From Bacteroidota bacterium (lineage in GTDB: Bacteria; Bacteroidota; Bacteroidia; SXHM01): 56,924 nucleotides of DNA. The stretch spans positions 1 through 56,924 of the forward strand of contig CANKAM010000023.1 in assembly GCA_947479755.1 (NCBI GenBank). The letters run 5' to 3'. Positions 49,966 to 56,924 of the stretch are shown here, piece after piece. Both the position numbers and the translations under genes were made by a program. Under the pieces are notes generated by a model. The model made no database searches and had not been told where the DNA came from. It saw only the letters and a program-made list of their open reading frames with translations. Positions within the stretch are counted from its first letter, which is position 1; each line of letters opens with the position of its first letter.

Positions 49966-51624
49966 ATGCAGCCAAATAGCCAAATAGCTAGAAGTTTTCT
50001 TAACAGAGCTTTGCGCCTTTGCGTCTTTGCGGTGATGATTTCTTTTTCGTCTGTTCAGGCGCAAACCGTTGAAGTAACTAAATCAACCCGCATCGAAAAA
50101 ATTGAGGGTAAGCAATACTATATCCATACCGTTATTAAAGGGCAAACGCTCTATGCTATCAGCAAAGCGTATAACATTCTAATCAGTGATCTGGTCTTTG
50201 AAAACGAGGAAGCCATTGATGGCATAAAACCGGGTATGGAACTGCGTATCCCGGTTATTGCAACTGCACCTGCTTCAGCTACACCTAAAGACAAACCACT
50301 TGAAATAAATGGAAAATACAGAGTTCATACCGTTGAGAAAGGGCAAACACTTTATTCCATTTCCCGTCAATACAATCTTTCTGTTGAAGCCCTGAAACAG
50401 GCAAACCCCGAAATGCCAGAAGCCTTGTCGTTAGGACAGAACCTGAATATTCCGGTTGAGCAATTAATAAAACCTGAAGAAGTAATTTATACTTCGGCAA
50501 AGATTGAAAACCTGAAAGACACGAATGTTATTGACCCCGGCAAAATAAATGTAGTGTTACTTCTGCCACTTTATTTAGACGAAAATAAAAACAGCTACAG
50601 AGATAGTGCCGGAGGTTCTTCACACGAAGCTGTTTATGCAAAATCACTAAACGGACTGGAGTTTTACGAAGGTGCCATTCTTGCCGTTGACTCACTTTCA
50701 AAGCGCGGAATAAAAGCGACTGTTTATACCTATGATGTTCCAGATGATGCAACATTGACAAGCCTTCTTACCACTACTATTCTTAAAAATGCAGATATAA
50801 TTATCGGTCCTTTTCATGGTAAACGTTTTGAAATGGTGGCCAACTTTGCAAAAGAAAATAAAATCGTTTGCGTTAGTCCTGTGTTGAAGAAAAGCGACAT
50901 CGCACAGGATAATCCTTATGTGAACAAAGTATTGCCTTCCGAAGAAATTCAGATAAGAGAGCTTGGTGATTACATCGGTCGCTGGAATTGCAAGAAGAAC
51001 ATCATTGTTATGTACTCAGGCAATGAGGACTCCTTACTGATTGAAAAACTGAAACAGGGAATAATAAGTCGTTGCGACTCAGCACAAATTCATTTTCTTA
51101 ATACCAAAGGCAGAGGTGTCAGATTGGTTGATTCACTTATTCAGCCCGGTGTTGAAAATATTGTGATGGCATTTTCACATGACGAGAGTTATGTAAGCCG
51201 TTTGGTTTTGCTCCTTGAAAAGAAAAATGCAAAACAGCGTGTGGTAAGCCTTTTTGGATTGGACGAATGGCAGGATTTTGAAAACATAGAAGTAGAATAT
51301 TTTCAAAATCTGAATCTGCATTTACCCGTTGATTTATTTGTGGACTACAGCAAACCGGAAGTGAAAAGCTTCTTGTTGAAATTCAGAGATAAGTATCTTG
51401 CCGAGCCCGGAAAATACGGTTACTTAGGTTACGATGTAATGCTGTATTATGTGCATATGATTCAAAAATTTGGACATGACTTTTTCGTGCATCCCGAAAC
51501 CATTCATGCCAATGGTGTGCAAAGCAGTTTTGATTTTAAAAAATTAGGTACTCAAGGCGGGCTGGAGAATCAAAATACCTTTATTCTCAACTACACCGAT
51601 TACCGTTTGGTAAAGGTTAATTAA
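49966..51624 (+). CDS. LysM protein with periplasmic-binding-protein-like domain
   Basis: 552 residues from the ATG at 49966 (an in-frame TTG at 49954 would add MKKY and is also plausible). Signal peptide ends near SSVQAQ. Two LysM domains: HTVIKGQTLYAISKAYN and HTVEKGQTLYSISRQYN, which bind peptidoglycan. Residues about 190-550 form a type I periplasmic binding fold (INVVLLPLYLDENKN, IIGPFHGKRFEMVANFAKENKI, YLGYDVMLYYVHMIQKFG). It probably senses or anchors at the cell wall; ligand unknown. Residues near 14-26 (NRALRLCVFAVMI) are partly repeat-encoded (50009-50032). Its stop is 1 bp from the convergent stop. Confidence 0.88.
   Translation: MQPNSQIARSFLNRALRLCVFAVMISFSSVQAQTVEVTKSTRIEKIEGKQYYIHTVIKGQTLYAISKAYNILISDLVFENEEAIDGIKPGMELRIPVIATAPASATPKDKPLEINGKYRVHTVEKGQTLYSISRQYNLSVEALKQANPEMPEALSLGQNLNIPVEQLIKPEEVIYTSAKIENLKDTNVIDPGKINVVLLLPLYLDENKNSYRDSAGGSSHEAVYAKSLNGLEFYEGAILAVDSLSKRGIKATVYTYDVPDDATLTSLLTTTILKNADIIIGPFHGKRFEMVANFAKENKIVCVSPVLKKSDIAQDNPYVNKVLPSEEIQIRELGDYIGRWNCKKNIIVMYSGNEDSLLIEKLKQGIISRCDSAQIHFLNTKGRGVRLVDSLIQPGVENIVMAFSHDESYVSRLVLLLEKKNAKQRVVSLFGLDEWQDFENIEVEYFQNLNLHLPVDLFVDYSKPEVKSFLLKFRDKYLAEPGKYGYLGYDVMLYYVHMIQKFGHDFFVHPETIHANGVQSSFDFKKLGTQGGLENQNTFILNYTDYRLVKVN
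50009..50032. repeat. Partial CTTTGCGCCTTTGCG repeat in the LysM signal peptide
   Basis: CTTTGCGCCTTTGCGTCTTT followed by GCGG matches one arm of the palindrome at 21194-21282 and encodes ALRLCVFAV, within the hydrophobic core of the signal peptide. Confidence 0.6.
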
Positions 51625-51625
51625 C

Positions 51626-51967
51626 CTATTCTTCTGCGTGAAATAAGTGCAGAATACGGTGAGCCAGCGGAGCAATCAGCACAGCCCTTATTCCCAGAAA
51701 AGCAACACCGCTGTAAAGTGAATAAAAAGAAGCAAAGAGTTTTGCTCCATCGGTTTTCATTACATCAACAGGTCCCATGCCTGTTAAAATCATAGATGCG
51801 TTAAGTAATGAATCAATCCATGCAATATCACCAAAGTAATAATACCCGATAACCCCGATAAGCAGTGAAACAATAACGAGCACGGCAGAAATCAACGCAT
51901 ATTTTAGTTGTCGGTTGACATATTCATTGACGGTGAGAAGTCTTTCTTTTCTTTTTTCTAATTTCAT
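51626..51967 (-). CDS. Small two-helix membrane protein, channel-like
   Basis: 113 residues from the ATG at 51967 (the frame could begin 18 bp earlier at a TTG, but MKLEKRKERL is the natural start). Two transmembrane helices (about 22-46 and 84-107) flank a short hydrophobic segment DSLLNASMILTGMGPV. The order helix, re-entrant segment, helix and the LFASFYSLYSGVAFLG second helix resemble a two-TM potassium channel, but TGMGPV replaces the TVGYGD filter. Ion conduction is therefore doubtful. Conserved-hypothetical type; function unknown. Confidence 0.7.
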   Translation of the reverse strand: MKLEKRKERLLTVNEYVNRQLKYALISAVLVIVSLLIGVIGYYYFGDIAWIDSLLNASMILTGMGPVDVMKTDGAKLFASFYSLYSGVAFLGIRAVLIAPLAHRILHLFHAEE

Positions 51968-52017
51968 GGTTATGGCTTTGGGCAAAGATATAATTTAGAG
52001 CCGTTAAATATTTACTG

Positions 52018-52950
52018 ATGGAAGTTAAATTAAAAGAAGAAATTGCAGATTGGTTAAAAGGCTTGCAAAGCAGAATATGTCTTGCATTGGAACAGGCAGA
52101 TGGCGCAGGCAAATTCAGCACAGAGGAGTGGGAGAGGGCTGAAGGCGGTGGCGGTGTTACACGCATTCTTCAAAACGGAAATGTGATTGAAAAAGGTGGT
52201 GTAAACTTTTCTGCTGTTTCAGGGAAACTTCCTGAAAATATTTCCAATGCATTAAAACTTCCTTCATCTGATTTTTTTGCAACAGGAGTTTCCATTGTTA
52301 TTCATCCGCACAATCCGCATGTGCCCATTATACACATGAATGTGCGGTATTTTGAGACTCTCCCCCTTGTTGAAGGGGGAGATGCCGTAGGCAGAGGGGG
52401 TCAGTATTGGTTTGGAGGAGGTATAGATCTAACACCGCATTATGTGAATGCTGCCGATGCAACATTTTTTCATAACGCATTAAAAACTACTTGTGATAAA
52501 TTTGATGCAGACTATTATCCTGAATTTAAAAAGTGGGCAGATGATTATTTCTTTATTCCTCACAGAAATGAAACACGCGGAGTAGGTGGAATATTTTTTG
52601 ACCGACTGAGCAATACTGAAAAATATTCAAAAGAAAACCGCTTTGAATTTTTAAAAGCAGTTGGCGAAACATTCGCACCGGTTTATACAGAGTTGATGAA
52701 ACGCAACAGCGCCAAACCTTTTTCTGAAAAAGAAAAACAATGGCAACTCATCCGAAGGGGACGCTATGTTGAGTTCAATCTGGTTTATGATAAAGGCACC
52801 AAGTTTGGTTTAGATACCAATGGCAGAATAGAATCAATACTTATGAGTTTACCTGCTCTTGCATCATGGCAGTATAATCATACTCCCGAAGCGGGAAGTG
52901 CAGAAGAAGCTACGCTAAAATTGCTGAGCAAAGGAGTAGAGTGGGCTTAA
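52018..52950 (+). CDS. hemF: Oxygen-dependent coproporphyrinogen III oxidase with in-frame repeat insert
   Basis: 310 residues. Family motifs: GGGVTRIL, VSIVIHPHNPHVPIIHMNVRYFE, YWFGGGIDLTPHY, KKWADDYFFIPHRNETRGVGGIFFDRL and GRYVEFNLVYDKGTKFGL. It uses O2 to decarboxylate coproporphyrinogen III in haem synthesis. Between YFE and YWFGGG, where the family has a short variable loop, residues 118-132 (TLPLVEGGDAVGRGG) are encoded by a dispersed repeat (52370-52411). All catalytic-region motifs stay in frame, so the protein is probably functional. Its stop is 1 bp from the convergent M4 protease stop. Confidence 0.95.
   Translation: MEVKLKEEIADWLKGLQSRICLALEQADGAGKFSTEEWERAEGGGGVTRILQNGNVIEKGGVNFSAVSGKLPENISNALKLPSSDFFATGVSIVIHPHNPHVPIIHMNVRYFETLPLVEGGDAVGRGGQYWFGGGIDLTPHYVNAADATFFHNALKTTCDKFDADYYPEFKKWADDYFFIPHRNETRGVGGIFFDRLSNTEKYSKENRFEFLKAVGETFAPVYTELMKRNSAKPFSEKEKQWQLIRRGRYVEFNLVYDKGTKFGLDTNGRIESILMSLPALASWQYNHTPEAGSAEEATLKLLSKGVEWA
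52370..52411. repeat. Dispersed repeat (CTCCCCCTT...AGGGGG family) inside hemF
   Basis: CTCCCCCTTGTTGAAGGGGG forms a hairpin, followed by AGATGCCGTAGGCAGAGGGG. I recognise this phrase as a dispersed repeat of Bacteroidota and other genomes. It is exactly 42 bp (14 codons). Confidence 0.75.
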
Positions 52951-52951
52951 G

Positions 52952-55900
52952 TTATTTACCCACTGTTACTCGCTCCACAAAACTTCTTTCCGCAGTTCTT
53001 GCCTCCACAAAGTAAATACCGGCAGCAACGTTGCTGATATCAACTGTTATGTTTGCTTTCGCAGTATTACCTGCAACTTTTCTTACCACTTCTCCAAGGG
53101 AATTATAAATAACAACATCCAAAATATTCTCAGTTGTTGCAACTGTAAATATTCCTGAGTTTGGATTTGGATATACTTTAAAGAAAGCAGCATTGTCAGC
53201 TACTCCGATAGTAATAAAGATGTAATCTTCTGAAGCAGCAGTGCAACCATTAGCATCGGTAACTTCAACAGTGTATGTGCCTTCAGCAGTAGGTGTATAT
53301 TCCTGATTATTAGCTCCGGGAATTGCTGTAAAATTTAAATACCATTGATAGGTTACTCCCGCAGTTGAACTTAGTGTTCCTCCGTTGTCTGTTATTACAG
53401 GTGCAACTGGAATACTTGCCGTAACGGTTACATTGTCAGAAGCATTTCCGCAACTGCTGGTTGCAGTAAGCGAATAAGTTTCAGTACCGGTTGGAGTAAC
53501 AACAATGGATGAAGTTGTTTCTCCTGTTGACCATAGGAATGTTCCTGTACCGGATGCACTCAGCGTTATACTTTCTCCTTCGCATATCTGCTGATCTAAA
53601 CCTGCATCAACCGAAGGTGATGTGCCGATGGTAACTTCTATATTGTCTGTTGAGCTTCCGCAACTGTTGCTTGCAGTAACAGTGTAGGTTGAGTTTACTG
53701 TAGGGCTAACTGTTATAGAAGCAGTTGTTTCACCTCCCGGTGACCATAACAAACTACCAACTACTCCGGAAGTGCTTAATGTTACAGGGTCGCCACTACA
53801 CACAGTCTGGTCAGCCGAACCAGAAACTGCTGCCTCTTGAGTAATGGAAATTGTAACATCGTCCGTTGCTGTTCCGCAGTTGTTTGTTGCGGTTGCCGTA
53901 TAAATAGTTTGTGATGTAGGGCTAACTGTAATTGAAGAAGTTGTTGCTCCTCCCGGTGTCCATACTATTGAACCAACCAAACCTGTTGCTGAAAGGGTAA
54001 CAGGGCTTCCGGAACAAATGCTCTGGTCGTTTGAAACTGTTACTGCCGGACTTGGATTGATAGTAGCTGTTACAGGAATTCTTGCTGTTGAGCAGCCGGG
54101 CTGACTTACTTCCCAATCGTAGAAGAAATAATAATAGCCGGGTGTTCCTGCGCTGCTTCCGGTTATAGATACTACACCTGGCAGTGTAAACGGATAAACC
54201 GTTCCCGCATTGTTTCTGAAAAGATTTGGTGTTCCGTTTATTCCTAACTGATATTGTGAGCCGGGAGTAACTGGAAAGTTTAATGTTACACGACTTTCAC
54301 CGTCAGGAACATTAGCCGTAAGAGTTTGTAACACTGTGCCGGCATTATTTCGCAGTTCAATAGTTCTGTTGCCTGCTCCTGTTGCATAAACCTTTACCGA
54401 AACTAAAGTAAAGTTACTCGCGCAATCAAATTTAAGGTGCTGGTTGCCGGTGAAGTTTGTACCTGTTCCAAAATTATTATCAGCAGGGCCAACATAAAGA
54501 GAAGGATTTACAATGTCGGTTCCAACATAGTAGGTTGTAGTTGTACTTAGTGAAGGTGTTGAATAGGTTGTACCCGTGTTTACCAGATTGCCACCGCTTT
54601 GTGCGTCATACCAGTTCAATGTAGGAGAACCGCTTGCTGTTAATGTTACACTTCCTGTTCCGCATCGCGAAGAGCTAACTACAGTTGGAGCAGTATTAAT
54701 AGTAGCTGTTACCTGAGCGCGTTCAGAAATACAAGGGGCTGTTAAAACTTCCCAGTTATAAAATGAATAGTAGTAACCGGCACCTGCTGAACTTCCTGTA
54801 ATGGAGACTACACCTGCAATGGTGTAAGGATAAACTGGACCAGCATTGTTTCTGTAAAGGTTTGCATTGGCTGTTACACCAAGTTGCAATCCTGTTCCGG
54901 CAGGAACATTAAAGTTCAATGTAACGCGGCTTGATCCATCAGGTATATTTACGGTAGTGCTTTGCAAAACTGTTCCACCACTGTTGCGTAATTCTATGGT
55001 TCTGTTTGCTGCACCTGTTGCATAAACCAAAACAGAAACAAGCGTGAAAGGCTGAGAAGCTGTGAATATCTGAGACTGTGTTCCGTTAAAATAGCCACCA
55101 CCACCAAATGTATTATCAACCGGACCAACATACTGACTTGTTGCTGGAACTGATTCTTCTACAAAATAGCTGGTTGTTGTATTTAGTGAAGGTGTTGTGT
55201 AAGTAGTTCCGGTGGTTAAAGCTGTTCCTCCTGTTGATCCGGCATACCAGCTTAATGTTCCTCCAGATAATGCTGCTGCCGCAAGTGTAACTGTTCCGGC
55301 ATCGCAGCGGAAGCCTGGAGTTACAGAAGGCGCTGAAAGTTTGTCAATTGTTACCAGTGAATTTCTTATTAATGTATTGCTTCCGAAATTATTAGTTGAA
55401 GTAAGAGTTACGGAATAAACTCCATCAGCTGAATAGGTGTGAGTTGGGTTTTGTGAAGTTGATGAAGTACCATCTCCAAAATCCCATAACCAAGATGCCG
55501 GTGTTGGAGATGAATTGTCTGTAAAAACAATTGTTCCGGAGCAACTGGTAGTTGGTGTTGCAGAAAAATTTACAACAGGCGGAGAGTTAGGAACTACGCA
55601 CGACCAGTTTAATGCAAAACCTGAATAATTCAGGTTTTGGTCAGATGTCTGGCGAATAGTCATAGAACCTGAGTTGGCTGTAATTGCATTTCCATTGTTG
55701 GGAAGGGTATTGCCGTCATACTGACCTAACAGTGGACTTGCTGTTGTTGGTCCGTTATACACATATACATAATCGTATCCTGTTTCAAAATTGAAAGATG
55801 TAAATGAAATACTGACAGATGTTGCTCCGGGTGGTGCAATGGTCATAGAGACATCATCTTGGTCCGTGTAATTGGATCCGGGTCCGCCATTGTCATACAT

Positions 55901-56924
55901 AATTCCTGTACACGAAGTTTGAGTTGCTCCAGTTCCTGATCCTGGAAGGATAGCCACGCATGGGTTATTTGCATTAACACTAACGTAGGCAGTTTTTGTT
56001 TCTGTATCGTTTCCGCAACTGCCGCCATTTGCAGTAAGTGTAACAGTGAATGTTCCAAAACTTGTATATGTGTGTGACGGATTGCTGGCAGTGCTTGTAC
56101 CTCCGTCACCAAAATTCCAGGCAAAGGTTCCTGCATTAGTACTGAGATTAGTAAAATCAACAGTGAAAGGAGTAGTACAACCTGCTGTAAGAGCAGCAGT
56201 AAAGTCAGATGTAACTGTTGCATTAAATACACCACCAACACCAACAGCATACCATGCGTTGGTTGTAGAAATTACTTGTTGTGTACAGGCTCCGAATAAA
56301 TCAATTGCAGCCTGAATTGAATAGAATCGTGCATCAGCATAATTAGAACTTGAGCCAAGGTAAACTGATAAACTACGGTAAGTAATTTTTGCGGCATCCG
56401 TCATTGAAATGCCTGTAACGTTAAATGCATTTCCTATATCGTTTGTTCCTGTTCCACCCTGACAAAGCCTGTAATACCAATGGTTTTGAACGCCACTGTT
56501 GGTGTGAACACCACCGTTGTCGGCTGTTCCTGTATACCAGTTGGTTCCGTTATATGTATCCGGGTCGCCATAGGCATTCGGGTTGCTCATGGAACGAAAT
56601 GCAGAACCAATATCTTCTCCAACCAACCAGTCCGCCTGACCTGGAGTGGTGTAAAACTCAATAGTAGTTCCAAAAATATCACTGAAAGATTCATTAAGTG
56701 CACCTGATTCATCTTGATAAGCAAGTCCTGCTGTATTTTCTGTTACACCGTGCGTGAGCTCATGCCCAACAATATCTAATGAAACCAAAGGATTGTTATT
56801 GTCTCCATCACCAAAAGTCATTCGTGTTCCATCCCAAAATGCGTTGAAATAATTCACATCATAATGAACGTAGGCAAGCATCAGCATTCCATTATTGTCA
56901 ATACTGTTTCTGCTGTGTTGTGCC
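52952..56924 (-). CDS. M4 metalloprotease with CUB, PKD, Ig-like domains and T9SS type A tail, 5' partial
   Basis: At least 1323 residues; the frame is still open at the window end (HSRNSIDNNGMLMLAYVHYD), so signal and propeptide are missing. The thermolysin catalytic domain shows HELTHG (zinc His), NESFSDIFG (third ligand Glu) and DNGGVHTNSGV (transition-state His). Then a PKD domain, a CUB domain (CTGIMYDNGGPGSNY, YDYVYVYNG), a second PKD, two copies of a ~200-residue module (SWYAGSTGG/NWYDAQSGG; YATGA-x-NRTIELRN; ITGSSAG), three Ig-like domains (SNDQSICSGSPVTLSATG and two alike), and a type A sorting domain (VYPNPNSGIFTV, GIYFVEARTAERSFVERVTVGK). A secreted, surface-bound protease. Confidence 0.93.
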   Translation of the reverse strand, partial: AQHSRNSIDNNGMLMLAYVHYDVNYFNAFWDGTRMTFGDGDNNNPLVSLDIVGHELTHGVTENTAGLAYQDESGALNESFSDIFGTTIEFYTTPGQADWLVGEDIGSAFRSMSNPNAYGDPDTYNGTNWYTGTADNGGVHTNSGVQNHWYYRLCQGGTGTNDIGNAFNVTGISMTDAAKITYRSLSVYLGSSSNYADARFYSIQAAIDLFGACTQQVISTTNAWYAVGVGGVFNATVTSDFTAALTAGCTTPFTVDFTNLSTNAGTFAWNFGDGGTSTASNPSHTYTSFGTFTVTLTANGGSCGNDTETKTAYVSVNANNPCVAILPGSGTGATQTSCTGIMYDNGGPGSNYTDQDDVSMTIAPPGATSVSISFTSFNFETGYDYVYVYNGPTTASPLLGQYDGNTLPNNGNAITANSGSMTIRQTSDQNLNYSGFALNWSCVVPNSPPVVNFSATPTTSCSGTIVFTDNSSPTPASWLWDFGDGTSSTSQNPTHTYSADGVYSVTLTSTNNFGSNTLIRNSLVTIDKLSAPSVTPGFRCDAGTVTLAAAALSGGTLSWYAGSTGGTALTTGTTYTTPSLNTTTSYFVEESVPATSQYVGPVDNTFGGGGYFNGTQSQIFTASQPFTLVSVLVYATGAANRTIELRNSGGTVLQSTTVNIPDGSSRVTLNFNVPAGTGLQLGVTANANLYRNNAGPVYPYTIAGVVSITGSSAGAGYYYSFYNWEVLTAPCISERAQVTATINTAPTVVSSSRCGTGSVTLTASGSPTLNWYDAQSGGNLVNTGTTYSTPSLSTTTTYYVGTDIVNPSLYVGPADNNFGTGTNFTGNQHLKFDCASNFTLVSVKVYATGAGNRTIELRNNAGTVLQTLTANVPDGESRVTLNFPVTPGSQYQLGINGTPNLFRNNAGTVYPFTLPGVVSITGSSAGTPGYYYFFYDWEVSQPGCSTARIPVTATINPSPAVTVSNDQSICSGSPVTLSATGLVGSIVWTPGGATTSSITVSPTSQTIYTATATNNCGTATDDVTISITQEAAVSGSADQTVCSGDPVTLSTSGVVGSLLWSPGGETTASITVSPTVNSTYTVTASNSCGSSTDNIEVTIGTSPSVDAGLDQQICEGESITLSASGTGTFLWSTGETTSSIVVTPTGTETYSLTATSSCGNASDNVTVTASIPVAPVITDNGGTLSSTAGVTYQWYLNFTAIPGANNQEYTPTAEGTYTVEVTDANGCTAASEDYIFITIGVADNAAFFKVYPNPNSGIFTVATTENILDVVIYNSLGEVVRKVAGNTAKANITVDISNVAAGIYFVEARTAERSFVERVTVGK

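Overview
The window is a piece of a Bacteroidota chromosome, most likely an aerobic, pigmented, environmental member of the Sphingobacteriia/Chitinophagia/Flavobacteriia side of the phylum. The evidence is: type IX secretion (T9SS) C-terminal sorting domains of both type A (end of the M4 protease, 52952 on the minus strand) and type B (29325-30794 and 43927-48306); PKD-rich giant surface proteins; core promoters of the TTTG-N19-TAnnTTTG kind; futalosine-route menaquinone synthesis (mqnD); a carotenoid operon; oxygen-dependent HemF; and a phylum-typical alpha-oxoamine synthase. I cannot name a genus. I saw no tRNA, rRNA, CRISPR array or insertion sequence. The first gene (S74/tail-fibre-like) and the last (M4 protease) are cut by the window ends.

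Layout. 1-2517: an S74-domain surface protein, a secreted protein that seems to have lost its 3' end, and a tandem universal stress protein. 2615-8166: alpha-oxoamine synthase and efp fire from divergent promoters around an 87-bp palindrome; lpxD and a GAF/PP2C phosphatase follow. 8163-11383: recA-TPR lipoprotein-PagL-like operon, peroxiredoxin, MORN protein. 11384-17016: miaE plus an SGNH hydrolase, rocD plus a small protein of 23-residue repeats, a carboxylesterase and a SiaC-like phosphoprotein. 17271-23358: a TMTC-like TPR membrane protein, rmuC, a GWxTD lipoprotein and mqnD. 23419-29077: two copies of a two-gene cassette (a large glycine-rich, collagen-like or PKD-like secreted protein plus a small ~105-residue exported protein). 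29325-36737: a T9SS type B protein with queD, then fabG, a membrane vWA-like protein, and the carotenoid genes crtB, unknown, crtZ, crtYcd. 36783-43444: acyl-CoA ligase, nitronate monooxygenase-like enzyme, a two-component system, DUF1573 and YCF48-like proteins. 43567-56924: a single-Cys exported protein, a 1459-residue propeller/PKD/T9SS protein, guaA, a LysM protein, a small channel-like protein, hemF and the M4 protease.

The strongest theme beyond ordinary genes is a population of short dispersed palindromic repeats. Several lie inside reading frames: they form the start of at least five exported or membrane proteins and sit in frame inside hemF and mqnD. Two copies of one 87-90 bp palindrome sit in quite different places (between divergent promoters at 3899 and between a sensor kinase and its regulator at 40316). 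A 163-bp MITE-like inverted repeat lies at 17106. The second theme is the duplicated collagen-like/small-protein cassette, whose two copies have diverged by expanding different modules. A third is six tail-to-tail gene pairs whose stop codons overlap or lie within 2 bp.

All functional calls are by eye from motifs and known families; no database search was run.
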